Positions 1 through 9,482 of a DNA stretch of 64,000 nt are shown in pieces; the stretch's first letter is position 1; each line of letters begins with the position of its first letter. The notes beneath the pieces were generated by a model. It saw nothing but the letters and a program-made list of their open reading frames with translations, did no database searches and was not told the origin of the DNA. The translations under genes were made by a program, and so were the position numbers. This DNA is from Agilicoccus flavus. GTDB taxonomy: Bacteria; Actinomycetota; Actinomycetes; Actinomycetales; Dermatophilaceae. The stretch covers positions 62,001-126,000 of the forward strand of contig NZ_JACYXE010000008.1 in assembly GCF_014857905.1 (NCBI RefSeq). Reading direction: 5' to 3'.

Positions 1-225
1 AGGTACCTGCCCGAGCCGGACATGCCCGACGTCGACCTCTTCGTCCGTAGCTCCGGCGAACAGCGCACGAGCAACTTCCTGCTCTGGCAGAGCGCGTACG
101 CGGAGATGGTGTTCCAGGACACGCTGTGGCCCGACTACGACCGCCGGCACCTCTGGTCCGCGATCGAGACGTACGCCCGCCGGGACCGGCGCTACGGCGG
201 GGCCGTCGACACCGCCGATTCGTGA
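1..225 (+). CDS. uppS: Isoprenyl transferase (undecaprenyl diphosphate synthase family), 3' end
   Basis: C-terminal 74 codons of a cis-prenyltransferase; the 5' part lies outside the window. The family condenses isopentenyl diphosphate onto an allylic diphosphate to make the polyprenyl carrier used in cell-wall synthesis, at the inner face of the membrane. Visible is the family signature near the C-terminus, [15 protein letters not shown], in which the Arg, Ser and Arg residues bind the diphosphate of IPP. It is followed by the usual WPD motif ([11 protein letters not shown]) and a short basic tail. Reading is open from base 1 in this frame. Actinobacteria often carry two paralogs (short Z-FPP-type and long decaprenyl-type), and the fragment cannot distinguish them. 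Confidence 0.93.
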   Translation, partial: RYLPEPDMPDVDLFVRSSGEQRTSNFLLWQSAYAEMVFQDTLWPDYDRRHLWSAIETYARRDRRYGGAVDTADS

Positions 226-275
226 CCCGGCGCTGTCCACGATCCGAGACGACTGCATAGACATACGGTCCGACG

Positions 276-1735
<1,460 letters not shown>

Positions 1736-1769
1736 CGGGGCCGGCCTCGACAGGCCTGTCGGGGGGCGA

Positions 1770-2186
1770 TCAGCGCGAGGCGACGGTCGGGTCCGATGCA
1801 CCGGGGGCCACGACGGTCAGGCCGAGCGCGCGAGCCGCCTCGCCCATCCTCCGGTCGTACGCCAGGACGGCGTCCACCCCGACGCGAACGGCCGTCGCGA
1901 GGTGGAGAGGATCGAGGGACGGCAGCCCGGGCCCGGGCAGAAGGCCGGTTTCGCGGAAGAGGGACGGCGGGCACTCGTACAGTCCGACGCTGTCGAGGAG
2001 TCTGCTGGCCGACTCGTGCGTCAGGGTGGGGACGCGATGCACCACCCGCCGGATCTCGGTCTCGAGCAGGTAGCTCGCCACGAGGTCGGGTCGGCGGGCG
2101 TCCAGTTCGCCCGCGAGTGCCGCCGATTCGTCCTCGTCGACGAGGAGCTTCGTTGCGGCCGAGGTGTCGATGTACCAGCGACTCAC
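1770..2186 (-). CDS. PIN-domain toxin (VapC-like ribonuclease)
   Basis: 138-residue PIN protein, the likely toxin of a type II toxin-antitoxin pair; VapC toxins are Mg-dependent endoribonucleases cutting tRNA or rRNA. The acidic catalytic set is visible: D7 in YIDTSA, E42 or E44 in LETEIRR, D92 in LDPLHLATA and D111 in AYDRRM. Length and order match the family. The GTG start overlaps the antitoxin stop by four bases (GTGA), so translation is coupled and the antitoxin is made first. Every catalytic position looks intact, so it is probably functional. The target cannot be read from sequence. Confidence 0.88.
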   Translation of the reverse strand: MSRWYIDTSAATKLLVDEDESAALAGELDARRPDLVASYLLETEIRRVVHRVPTLTHESASRLLDSVGLYECPPSLFRETGLLPGPGLPSLDPLHLATAVRVGVDAVLAYDRRMGEAARALGLTVVAPGASDPTVASR

Positions 2187-2431
2187 CGGTCGCCGCGCAG
2201 GTCCGCGAGGATCTCCTCGGTCGAGACCTCGCTCGTGACCCGCGGGAGGGACGCGAACACGGGACGTGATCTCGCGGGTCTGGCGCAGCGCAGGTCCGCC
2301 TCGGCGTCGACGGGGCCGAGTCTGCCCACCGGAACCCCGCGCCGCGTCACGGTGTAGACCTCGCCGCTCTCGACACCCGCCACGATCGTCGCGTTGTCGT
2401 TGCGCAGTTCGCGCTGGCTGATGGTCTTCAC
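2183..2431 (-). CDS. Phd/YefM-family antitoxin
   Basis: 82-residue partner of the downstream PIN toxin. The N-terminal part, with SQRELRNDNATIVAGVESGE followed by VTRRGVPVGRLGPV, is the typical Phd/YefM DNA-binding fold (family knowledge). The C-terminal 40 residues are charged and would wrap the toxin. Such antitoxins neutralise the toxin directly and repress their own promoter. The GTG start at 2431 is chosen because a -10 hexamer ends exactly six bases upstream, implying a leaderless message. A tandem 10-bp repeat overlaps that hexamer. Confidence 0.88.
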   Translation of the reverse strand: MKTISQRELRNDNATIVAGVESGEVYTVTRRGVPVGRLGPVDAEADLRCARPARSRPVFASLPRVTSEVSTEEILADLRGDR

Positions 2432-2437
2432 TTCAGT

Positions 2438-2443
2438 TTCGTA
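2438..2443 (-). promoter_or_regulatory. -10 element of the toxin-antitoxin operon (leaderless-type)
   Basis: TACGAA on the minus strand, six bases before the GTG at 2431, so +1 would coincide with the G of the start codon. The last base departs from the TANNNT pattern seen elsewhere in the window. Confidence 0.45.
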
Positions 2444-2458
2444 GCACCCCGTAGCACC
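2439..2458 (-). promoter_or_regulatory. Tandem 10-bp repeat, candidate antitoxin operator
   Basis: Two adjacent copies of GGTGCTACGR (2458-2449 and 2448-2439), one helical turn apart. The proximal copy covers the -10 hexamer, as expected of an autorepression site for a Phd/YefM antitoxin. Confidence 0.5.
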
Positions 2459-2516
2459 TCATCGAGGGGTGCGGCCGGCGCGCTCACGTGCTCGGCGGAC
2501 GGCTCCCGCTCACCGC

Positions 2517-2933
2517 TCAGCGAGGGACGAACCGCACGAGGCAGAGCCCGACGACGAGCACGAGGACGGCGAGGCGCATGAGGCGTTCGCCGGGCTCGGC
2601 GCGGCGCCACGCGAGGGCGGTCACGACCGTGAGCGCGACCGCGCCGAGCCCCGCCACGACGGCGCCCACGGGCCCGCCGAGCAGCAGCCCGACGACGAGG
2701 AGCGTGACGACGACCGCCGCCGGCAGCCAGGCGGGCCCGCGGGTCGCGGGGGTGGCCGGCGCACCGGGCACGCCGGGCGCGGCCTCCGCGCCGTGTGCGC
2801 AGCAGGCGCACGCGGGCTGCGTGGGTCCGGCGGGGGTCGCCGTGTCGCGCGGGTCGACCGCCCCCTCGGATGCGGGGGCGGCGGCGTCGTGGACGGGGTG
2901 CGGGGGCGTGGGCGGGAGGGTCGGTTCGGGCAC
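2517..2933 (-). CDS. Small integral membrane protein, function unknown
   Basis: 138 residues: a Pro/Ala/Thr-rich N-terminal half with a cysteine cluster (CACCAHG), then about three hydrophobic segments. The first is WLPAAVVVTLLVVGLLLG, the second is Gly/Ala-rich, and the last, after a short RRAEPGERLMR loop, is LAVLVLVVGLCLVRF. The C-terminus is RFVPR. I do not recognise a catalytic motif; small actinobacterial proteins of this layout are usually annotated as DUF membrane proteins. GTG 2933 is preferred over GTG 2996 because TATCGT lies exactly six bases before it, the leaderless arrangement used by neighbouring genes. It is divergent from dusB. The Cys cluster could bind a metal, but that is a guess. 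Confidence 0.6.
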   Translation of the reverse strand: MPEPTLPPTPPHPVHDAAAPASEGAVDPRDTATPAGPTQPACACCAHGAEAAPGVPGAPATPATRGPAWLPAAVVVTLLVVGLLLGGPVGAVVAGLGAVALTVVTALAWRRAEPGERLMRLAVLVLVVGLCLVRFVPR

Positions 2934-2939
2934 GTCCCC

Positions 2940-2945
2940 ACGATA
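2940..2945 (-). promoter_or_regulatory. -10 element for the small membrane protein (leaderless-type)
   Basis: TATCGT on the minus strand, followed by GGGGAC and then GTG at 2933. It decides the start of the gene at 2517-2933. Confidence 0.5.
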
Positions 2946-3112
2946 CGTGGGTGGCCTCGTCGCACCGGTGGCCGTCGTCGCCCTCGAGGTCGCCACGAGG
3001 TAGGCCCCTGCCGCACGCCCACCCGGTGCGGCCGGCCGGCCCCTCGGCCGCGGAGCGGCGGGGCCCCGGCCGGGGCCGGAGCACGCCGGGCGGCTGGGAT
3101 GATGGGGAGACC

Positions 3113-4291
3113 ATGAGCGTTCTCTCCACCCTTCCGGGCCTGTCCCTGGGGCCGCACCGCATCGCCGCGCCCGTCGTCCTCGCGCCCATGGCGGGGATCA
3201 CGAACCGCGCCTTCCGCCGGTTGTGCCGCGAGTTCGACGCGGCCGCGGGCGGCGCCGCGTCGTGCCTGTACGTCAGCGAGATGATCACGTCGCGGGCGCT
3301 CGTCGAGCGCAACGCCGAGACGATGCGGCTCATCGAGCACGACGCCGACGAGCCGACCCGGTCGGTGCAGCTGTACGGCGTCGACCCGGCGACCGTGGGA
3401 GCCGCGGCCCGGCTGCTCGTCACCGAGGACCGCGCCGACCACATCGACCTCAACTTCGGGTGTCCCGTTCCCAAGGTGACCCGCAAGGGCGGGGGAGCGG
3501 CCCTGCCGTGGAAGACGGGCCTGTTCCGCGACATCGTCGCGGCGGCCGTCGGGGCCGCCGCCCCGAGCGGCGTCCCCGTCACCGTGAAGATGCGCGTCGG
3601 CATCGACGAGGACCACGTCACCTACCTCGAGGCCGGTCGCATCGCCGAGGCCGAGGGGGCCTCGGCGGTGGCGCTGCACGCCCGCACGGCGAGCCAGGCG
3701 TACTCCGGCCGCGCGGATTGGGATGCGATCGCGCGGCTCAAGGAGGCGGTGAGCAGCATCCCCGTGCTCGGCAACGGTGACATCTGGTCCGCGGAGGACG
3801 CCCTCGACATGGTGGCCCGGACGGGGTGCGACGGGGTCGTCGTCGGGCGCGGCTGCCTCGGGCGGCCGTGGCTGTTCGCCGACCTCGCGGCCGCCTTCGC
3901 CGGCAGCGACGCGCGGGTCCGCCCCGACCTGGGCACGGTCGCGGCCACGATGCGCCGCCACACCGTGTACCTCGCCGAGTTCTACGGGGACGAGAACAAG
4001 GCGTGCCGCGACATCCGCAAGCACATCGCCTGGTACCTCAAGGGTTTTCCCGCCGGGCACGACATCCGGCACCGGCTGGCCCTCGTCGAGGACCTCGACT
4101 CGCTCGACGAGCTGCTCGCTGGCCTCGACCCCATCCAGCCGTGGCCGGGTGACGCGGCGGAAGGGCAACGCGGCCGCGCCGGCTCGCCGCGGCGGGTGGC
4201 GCTCCCGGAGGGCTGGCTCGAGTCGCGGGACCTCACGGGGGCCTCGGCGGCGCTCGTCGCGGCCGCGGAGGTCTCGGTCTCCGGCGGCTGA
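3113..4291 (+). CDS. dusB: tRNA-dihydrouridine synthase (DusB type)
   Basis: FMN enzyme reducing uridines in tRNA D-loops to dihydrouridine; cytosolic. The 392-residue product starts with the TIM-barrel motif APMAGITNRAFRR. The catalytic Cys is C117 in NFGCPVPKVTRKGGGAAL. Also present are HARTASQAYSGRADW (FMN phosphate and tRNA contacts), GNGDIWS and GRGCLGRPWLF. The C-terminal helical domain with IRKHIAWYLKGFP is the tRNA-binding part. Length matches actinobacterial DusB. GGGGAG lies seven bases before ATG 3113. Convergent with the sulfurtransferase gene, only 29 bp apart. Confidence 0.95.
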   Translation: MSVLSTLPGLSLGPHRIAAPVVLAPMAGITNRAFRRLCREFDAAAGGAASCLYVSEMITSRALVERNAETMRLIEHDADEPTRSVQLYGVDPATVGAAARLLVTEDRADHIDLNFGCPVPKVTRKGGGAALPWKTGLFRDIVAAAVGAAAPSGVPVTVKMRVGIDEDHVTYLEAGRIAEAEGASAVALHARTASQAYSGRADWDAIARLKEAVSSIPVLGNGDIWSAEDALDMVARTGCDGVVVGRGCLGRPWLFADLAAAFAGSDARVRPDLGTVAATMRRHTVYLAEFYGDENKACRDIRKHIAWYLKGFPAGHDIRHRLALVEDLDSLDELLAGLDPIQPWPGDAAEGQRGRAGSPRRVALPEGWLESRDLTGASAALVAAAEVSVSGG

Positions 4292-4320
4292 GGGACGCCG
4301 CCCCGGGAGCACACCCGAGG

Positions 4321-5190
4321 TCAGCGCACCCCGGAGGTGTGATCGGATCCGGTCGGGCGGGAGGCGTCGGTGATCCAGTCGGACCACGAGCCGACGTAGA
4401 CGGGGATCTCGCACCCGAGGCCCGCCGCGCAGATCGCGAGGGCGAGGAACGACGCCTGGACGCCGGATCCGCAGTACGCGGCGACCGGGCGCTCACCGTC
4501 GACGCCGACCTCGCCGAGGACGCGGCGCAGGTGGGCCGGCTCGAGCATCGTCCCGTCGCCGGCGACGAGGGAGCGGGCGGGCACGTTGACGGCGCCGGGG
4601 ATGTGACCCGCGACGCGGTCGACGGTCTCGTTGCGGCCCTCGAAGCGGTCGGACGGGCGCGCGTCGAGCAAGAGCCCCTCGCGGGCGTAGAGGAGGGCCT
4701 GGTCGGCGTCGAGGGCGGAGATGCGGGACCGGCGGATCGAGAAGTCGCCCTCCTCGACGAGCCGCACGCCCGACTCGACGGGCAGCCGCTCGGCCTTCCA
4801 GGCCCTCAGGCCGCCGTCGAGGACGACGACGTCGTACTTGCCGAAGTGGCGCAGGAGCCACCAGCAGCGGGCGGCGGCGATCGAGTCGTAGTCGTCGTAG
4901 ACGACGACGAGGCGCTCGTTGTCGACACCGCACTCGGCCATGTCGAGCTCGAAGTCGTCGACGCTGGGCATGGGGTGGCGGCCACCTTCGCCGTCCTCGC
5001 CGGGCTCGCCCGACAGGTCGCGCTCCAGGTCCACGAAGACGGCCCCTGGCAGGTGTCCCTGCAGGTAGGCGTCGTAGCCGTCGCCGGAGCCGAGCTGCCA
5101 GCGCACGTCCAGCAGGAGGGGCGCCTGACTCGGCCCGCCGCGCAGACGCGCGGCCAGCTCGGCCGCCGAGATGAGGGGGTGGCGGTGCAT
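4321..5190 (-). CDS. sseA: Two-domain sulfurtransferase (3-mercaptopyruvate/thiosulfate)
   Basis: 289 residues with tandem rhodanese domains. The N-terminal inactive domain (LLDVRWQLG, QGHLPGAVFVDLERDL) is followed by a C-terminal catalytic domain (LLDARPSDRFEG, HIPGAVNVP). The active-site loop is C240-G-S-G-V-Q. The CGSGV form is that of 3-mercaptopyruvate sulfurtransferases rather than the CRxGx[RT] loop of thiosulfate-preferring rhodaneses, so mercaptopyruvate is the more likely donor. It forms a cysteine persulfide and passes sulfur to thiols or cyanide in the cytosol. The ATG at 5190 is set by TAAGGT six bases upstream, so it is probably leaderless and monocistronic. The gene symbol follows the mycobacterial usage for this type. 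Confidence 0.92.
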   Translation of the reverse strand: MHRHPLISAAELAARLRGGPSQAPLLLDVRWQLGSGDGYDAYLQGHLPGAVFVDLERDLSGEPGEDGEGGRHPMPSVDDFELDMAECGVDNERLVVVYDDYDSIAAARCWWLLRHFGKYDVVVLDGGLRAWKAERLPVESGVRLVEEGDFSIRRSRISALDADQALLYAREGLLLDARPSDRFEGRNETVDRVAGHIPGAVNVPARSLVAGDGTMLEPAHLRRVLGEVGVDGERPVAAYCGSGVQASFLALAICAAGLGCEIPVYVGSWSDWITDASRPTGSDHTSGVR

Positions 5191-5196
5191 GACTCG

Positions 5197-5202
5197 ACCT
5201 TA
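5197..5202 (-). promoter_or_regulatory. -10 element of the sulfurtransferase gene (leaderless-type)
   Basis: TAAGGT, then CGAGTC, then ATG at 5190 on the minus strand; it fits TANNNT-N6-start exactly. Confidence 0.6.
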
Positions 5203-5348
5203 CGGGTTGGAGGGTGGAGGGGTCCTCGCGCCGTCCACGAGGGGCGGCCGCGCACCCGGGGCTCACCGGCCCGGGCCCCGCCGGCACGGTGATCTCCGAC
5301 GGGCGTCTCTCGCGCGGCCTCGTTGCCACCGGGACGACCACCCCATCC

Positions 5349-5354
5349 TAGAGT
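5349..5354 (+). promoter_or_regulatory. -10 element of dgt (leaderless-type)
   Basis: TAGAGT, then TCTCGC, then GTG at 5361; no Shine-Dalgarno. The predicted +1 is the G of the start codon. Confidence 0.6.
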
Positions 5355-5360
5355 TCTCGC

Positions 5361-6602
5361 GTGGGTGCCTACTCCGTCGACGACCGCGCGCGCTGGGTCG
5401 CCGAGGACCCCGCGCTCAAGCGGGCCGACCGCGACGACTTCGCCCGGGACCGGGCGCGGCTCGTCCACTCCGCCGCGCTCCGGCGGCTGTCGGCGACCAC
5501 CCAGGTGGTCCAGCCCGACACCGACGACTTCGTCCGGAACCGGCTCACCCACTCCCTCGAGGTCGCCCAGATCGGGCGCGAGTTCGCCCGCGCGCTCGGC
5601 TGTTCCGCCGACGTCGTCGACACCGCCTGCCTCGCCCACGACCTCGGCCACCCACCGTTCGGCCACAACGGGGAGGCGGCCCTCGCGGCGGTCGCGGCCG
5701 ACATCGGCGGGTTCGAGGGCAACGCGCAGACGCTGCGCATCCTCACGCGGCTCGAACCCAAGCGCGCCCACCCCGACGGCCGGTCGGCGGGGCTCAACCT
5801 CACCCGGGCCAGCCTCGACGCGGCGACGAAGTACCCGTGGTTCCGCGGCGACGGGCCGGTGCGCACGGCCAAGTTCGGGGTGTACGCCGACGACGCCGAC
5901 GCGTTCGCGTGGCTGCGGACGGGGGCGCCGCAGAGGCGGCGCTGCGTCGAGGCGCAGGTGATGGACTGGGCCGACGACGTCGCCTACTGCGTCCACGACG
6001 TGGAGGACGCCGTGGCGGGCGGTCGCCTCGACCTGCGCGTCCTCGGCTCGCGCACCGACCTGCGGCCCGTCTTCGACGTCGTGCGCGAGTGGTACGAGCC
6101 GGACCTGGACGACGCGCTCCTCGTGGCGGCGGTCGACCGACTGCGCGCCACCGGCGACGTCGTCGAACGGTTCGACCACTCCCGGGCCGGCCTCGCGGCG
6201 CTCAAGGACATGACGAGCCGGCTCATCGGGCGCTTCGTCCTCGCCGCCGAGCAGGCGACCCTCGCCGCGTTCGGGCCCGGCCCGCACACCCGGTACGACG
6301 CCGACGTGGTCGTCCCCGCGGAGGCGCGCGCCGAATGCGCGGTGCTCAAGGCGCTCGCCGCTCATTTCGTCATGCGCAGCCCGGACCGGGTCGACCTCAT
6401 GGAGCGCGAGCGCGGCGTCGTCGCCGATCTCGTCGCGGCCTTCCTCGCCCGGCCCGAGCGGCTCGACGTGCCCCTGGCCGCCGACCTCGCCGCGGCGCAG
6501 GCGGCCGGCGACGACGCGGCGCGCCGCCGGGTGGTCCTCGACCAGGTCGCGTCGCTGTCCGACGTGCGCGCGCTCACCCTCCATCGCCGCTGGTGCACCT
6601 GA
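5361..6602 (+). CDS. dgt: dGTPase-like HD-domain triphosphohydrolase
   Basis: 413-residue deoxyguanosinetriphosphate triphosphohydrolase-like protein. The family removes the whole triphosphate from dNTPs and helps control nucleotide pools. The HD metal site is complete: H64 in RNRLTHSLEV, H93-D94 and H97 in AHDLGHPPFGHNGE, and a later Asp in MDWADDVAYCVHD. The length is that of the actinobacterial Dgt-like group rather than E. coli Dgt (505 residues), so true dGTP preference is not assured. It lies directly before dnaG, as in mycobacteria, linking it to replication. The start is GTG 5361, fixed by the upstream -10. A promoter precedes dnaG, so the two may be transcribed separately. Confidence 0.92.
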   Translation: MGAYSVDDRARWVAEDPALKRADRDDFARDRARLVHSAALRRLSATTQVVQPDTDDFVRNRLTHSLEVAQIGREFARALGCSADVVDTACLAHDLGHPPFGHNGEAALAAVAADIGGFEGNAQTLRILTRLEPKRAHPDGRSAGLNLTRASLDAATKYPWFRGDGPVRTAKFGVYADDADAFAWLRTGAPQRRRCVEAQVMDWADDVAYCVHDVEDAVAGGRLDLRVLGSRTDLRPVFDVVREWYEPDLDDALLVAAVDRLRATGDVVERFDHSRAGLAALKDMTSRLIGRFVLAAEQATLAAFGPGPHTRYDADVVVPAEARAECAVLKALAAHFVMRSPDRVDLMERERGVVADLVAAFLARPERLDVPLAADLAAAQAAGDDAARRRVVLDQVASLSDVRALTLHRRWCT

Positions 6603-6681
6603 GGGTGGGCGCACAGCGGGTCCGCGCCGCCACGCGTACCCGGACCGGCCGCCTCGCCCGGGCCGGGTGACCGCCCGTCGA

Positions 6682-6687
6682 TAGACT
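6682..6687 (+). promoter_or_regulatory. -10 element of dnaG
   Basis: TAGACT. Predicted transcription start is near 6694, giving a short leader that contains the Shine-Dalgarno GGGAGG (6705-6710), unlike the leaderless neighbours. Confidence 0.45.
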
Positions 6688-6715
6688 GGGGCCGCGCGGG
6701 ACATGGGAGGTGGGC

Positions 6716-8659
6716 GTGCAGGCTTCACGGGGCGGACGCATCCGCGACGACGACGTCGCCCTCGTCAAGGAGCGCGCGCTCATCGACGAGGTGGTGCGCC
6801 AGCACGTGACGCTGACGCGGGCCGGCGTCGGGCGCCTCAAGGGCCTGTGCCCGTTCCACGACGAGAAGACCGCCTCGTTCAACGTGCGTCCCGCTCAGGG
6901 GCACTGGCACTGCTTCGGGTGCGACGAGGGCGGCGACGTCATCTCGTTCGTCATGAAGATCGACCACGTCACCTTCGTGGAGGCCGTCGAGCAGCTCGCC
7001 GACCGCTTCGGCATCTCCCTCACGTACGAGGAGGGGCGCGGCCGCGACGACGCCGCCCACGGGCGGCGCGCCCGCCTCATCGAGGCGCACCGGGCGGCAG
7101 AGGACTACTACCGGTCCGCGCTGCTCGCCGACCCCCAGGGCCGCGCCGGCCGTGACTTCCTGCGCGAACGCGGCTTCGACCGCGCGGCCGCGGAACGGTT
7201 CGGCGTCGGCTTCGCGCCCCGCTCCGGTGAGGCGCTCGCCGCCGAGCTGCGGGGCAAGGGGTTCACCGACGAGGAGCTCGTCCTCGCCGGGCTCGTGGGG
7301 CGCGGCGGCCGCGGTCTCTACGACCGCTTCCGCGGCCGGCTCGTGTGGCCGATCCGCGACCTCACCGGCGCCACGGTCGGGTTCGGGGCGCGTCGCCTCT
7401 TCGACGACGACCGCATCGAGGCGAAGTACCTCAACACCTCCGAGACGCCCATCTACAAGAAGACCTCCGTGCTCTACGGCCTCGACCTCGCGAAGAAGGC
7501 GATCTCGACGACCCGGCGGGCCGTCGTCGTCGAGGGCTACACCGACGTCATGGCGTGCCACCTCGCCGGCGTCGAGTCGGCGGTCGCGACGTGCGGGACG
7601 TCGTTCGGGACCGACCACGTCGCCACGCTGCGTCGTCTCCTGCGCGACGACGCCCAGTCGGCCCCCGCGCGCACGATCTTCACCTTCGACGGAGACGCCG
7701 CCGGGCAGAAGGCCGCCATGCGGGCCTTCTCGCTCGACCAGCGCTGGGCCTCGCAGAGCTACGTCGCCGTGGCCGACTCCGGGCAGGACCCGTGCGACCT
7801 GCGGATCCGGTCGGGTGACGGGGCCGTGCGCCTGCTCGTCGAACAGGCCGTGCCCATGTTCGAGTTCGCCGTCCGGACGACGCTCGCCGCCTACGACCTC
7901 GACCACGCCGAGGGGCGCGTGCAGGCGATGCGGGCCGTGGCCCCGATCATCGCCGACATCCGCGATCGCTCGCTGCGCCCCGAGTACACGCGCACGGTCT
8001 CGGGATGGATCGGCGTCGAGGTCGAGCAGGTGGCCCGCGAGGTCGCGCGCGCCGCGGACGCCGAACGACGCCCGGGCCACGCGGCGCCGGTCGCGCCCGC
8101 CGCGCCTCCGGTCGCCGAACCCGGGGCACCGCAGGCCGCACCCGTCGACCCGGAGACCGTGCCGTTCGGATTCCCGAACCTGCGCGACCCCGAGGTCGAC
8201 CTCGAGCACCAGTTGCTGCAGGTGCTCGTGCAGCACCCGCGGGCGGTGGCCGACGCCGACGCGGCGGCCCTCGCGGCCATGACCCTGAGTGACCCCGGCC
8301 ACCACGCCGTCATGCACGCGGTCCTCACCCAGTGGGGCCGGCACGAGACCGTGTCGTCGGCGGCCTGGGTCGACGCCCTCGACGCCGCCGCCGGGCCCCG
8401 CGCGTCCCGGCTCGTCAGCCATCTCGCGGTGGCCCCCGTCAAGGCGCGGGTCGACCCGACGACGATGCAGCCCGACGAGCGGTACGTCGACTCGCTCGTC
8501 GTCCGGATGCGCGAGAACGCGCTCAAGCGGCGGATCGCCGACGCCACCGGGGCCCTGCGCCGCGCCGAGGGCGACGACCCGGCCCGGGCGCACGGCATCG
8601 CCGTCGAACTCACCGCCCTGCAACGCGACCTCGCCGGCCTGCGGGCGCGGGTGAGCTGA
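6716..8659 (+). CDS. dnaG: DNA primase
   Basis: 647 residues; makes RNA primers for replication at the fork with DnaB helicase. The order is an N-terminal CHC2 zinc finger (C45, H48, C66, C69 in CPFH...HCFGC), the primase core with LYDRFRGRLVWPI, the Toprim motif VVVEGYTDVMACH with downstream acidic metal ligands (FTFDGDAAG), and a C-terminal helicase-binding region after an Ala/Pro linker at about residues 440-480. GTG 6716 is preferred over the in-frame GTG 6710 because GGGAGG ends five bases before it, while 6710 lies inside that ribosome-binding site. The next gene begins within its stop codon (TGATG), so the two are translationally coupled. Confidence 0.96.
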   Translation: MQASRGGRIRDDDVALVKERALIDEVVRQHVTLTRAGVGRLKGLCPFHDEKTASFNVRPAQGHWHCFGCDEGGDVISFVMKIDHVTFVEAVEQLADRFGISLTYEEGRGRDDAAHGRRARLIEAHRAAEDYYRSALLADPQGRAGRDFLRERGFDRAAAERFGVGFAPRSGEALAAELRGKGFTDEELVLAGLVGRGGRGLYDRFRGRLVWPIRDLTGATVGFGARRLFDDDRIEAKYLNTSETPIYKKTSVLYGLDLAKKAISTTRRAVVVEGYTDVMACHLAGVESAVATCGTSFGTDHVATLRRLLRDDAQSAPARTIFTFDGDAAGQKAAMRAFSLDQRWASQSYVAVADSGQDPCDLRIRSGDGAVRLLVEQAVPMFEFAVRTTLAAYDLDHAEGRVQAMRAVAPIIADIRDRSLRPEYTRTVSGWIGVEVEQVAREVARAADAERRPGHAAPVAPAAPPVAEPGAPQAAPVDPETVPFGFPNLRDPEVDLEHQLLQVLVQHPRAVADADAAALAAMTLSDPGHHAVMHAVLTQWGRHETVSSAAWVDALDAAAGPRASRLVSHLAVAPVKARVDPTTMQPDERYVDSLVVRMRENALKRRIADATGALRRAEGDDPARAHGIAVELTALQRDLAGLRARVS

Positions 8660-9192
8660 TGGGCCTCTTCTCCCGCCGGCGGCCCGAGGCCTCCCTCGCC
8701 CGCGACGTCCTCCGCCGCGAGCGCCCGGGGGAGCGCCCCCTCGCGGTGACGACCGAGACCTACCGTGGCGGGCTCCTCGTCGCCGGGACGACGCGCGTGT
8801 GGGTCCTCGACCCCGGCGGCTCCGACGGCGCGACCGTGCGCCTCTCCCGGCCGTGGCTCGACGTCCTCGCGGGCGCCTGGGAGCCGGTGACCGGGACGAT
8901 CTCGGTGACGTGGGTCGACGGCGGCCGCGCGGCCCAGTGGACCCTCGGACCGGGCGGGGACCGCTTCTCCGCCGTGTTCTACGAGCGGGTCGCGGCGAGC
9001 GTCCTCGTCGACGCCGTCGTCGTCCTCGACGACGCCGAGGTCGGCCGCGTCGCGATCCGGCGCGACCTGTCGGACTCCTCGCTCGTCGAGCAGATCGTGC
9101 CGGCCCGCGGGGTGCGCCGCGGCGACCCGCAGGTGGCCGCCCTGTGCGGGGAGGTCCTCGCCGAGCTCGCCGAGTCCGCGGGCCTGCGCTGA
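8659..9192 (+). CDS. Conserved hypothetical protein coupled to dnaG
   Basis: 177 residues, no recognised domain. It starts MGLFSRRRPEASLARDVLRR, a basic N-terminus. The rest alternates predicted beta-strands (LLVAGTTRVWVLD, ISVTWVDGGRAAQWTL, VDAVVVLDD) with a C-terminal helical stretch. No signal peptide or membrane segment. The ATG shares its A with the dnaG stop (TGATG), so it is made in step with primase. Codon use is like its neighbours. A part in replication or in the DnaG complex is suggested only by the coupling. Confidence 0.7.
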   Translation: MGLFSRRRPEASLARDVLRRERPGERPLAVTTETYRGGLLVAGTTRVWVLDPGGSDGATVRLSRPWLDVLAGAWEPVTGTISVTWVDGGRAAQWTLGPGGDRFSAVFYERVAASVLVDAVVVLDDAEVGRVAIRRDLSDSSLVEQIVPARGVRRGDPQVAALCGEVLAELAESAGLR

Positions 9193-9324
9193 CGGGCCGG
9201 TGACGGACGCCGCCGACGCCGCCCCTGGGCCGGCGACGCGGCGTGGGCGAACGCGCGCGTGCGCGTGGACGATTGACCAGGTCAGCCCCGCCGACCGCGA
9301 TTTCGCCCGGCTGCCGAAGTTTGC

Positions 9325-9330
9325 TAATCT
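9325..9330 (+). promoter_or_regulatory. -10 element of tRNA-Asn
   Basis: TAATCT, 15 bases before the mature 5' end. The predicted start near 9337 leaves a short 5' leader for RNase P. Confidence 0.45.
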
Positions 9331-9344
9331 TCCTCAGGCAGCAT

Positions 9345-9420
9345 TCCCCTGTAGCTCAACTGGCAGAGCATTCGGCTGTTAACCGGAGGGTTGTTGGTTC
9401 GAGTCCAACCGGGGGAGCCA
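9345..9420 (+). tRNA. tRNA-Asn (GTT)
   Basis: Complete cloverleaf with encoded CCA at 9418-9420. The acceptor TCCCCTG pairs with CGGGGGA (one T-G pair). The anticodon loop is CTGTTAA on a five-pair stem, and the T-arm is GTTGG-TTCGAGT-CCAAC. Anticodon GTT reads AAC and AAU. Confidence 0.97.
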
Positions 9421-9423
9421 CCG

Positions 9424-9455
9424 CGAAGGCCCCGACCGCACGGTCGGGGCCTTCG
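9424..9455 (+). terminator. Hairpin terminator after tRNA-Asn
   Basis: Perfect 15-bp inverted repeat (CGAAGGCCCCGACCG and its complement) around a minimal loop, starting four bases after the tRNA. No T-run follows, as usual in very GC-rich actinomycetes. Confidence 0.7.
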
Positions 9456-9482
9456 TCGTGTCGGTGACCGTGTCTATAGCGG

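Noticed and set aside
9200-9382. 60-codon ORF running into tRNA-Asn
   Set aside because: Overlaps the mature tRNA, has no ribosome-binding site and no recognisable sequence.
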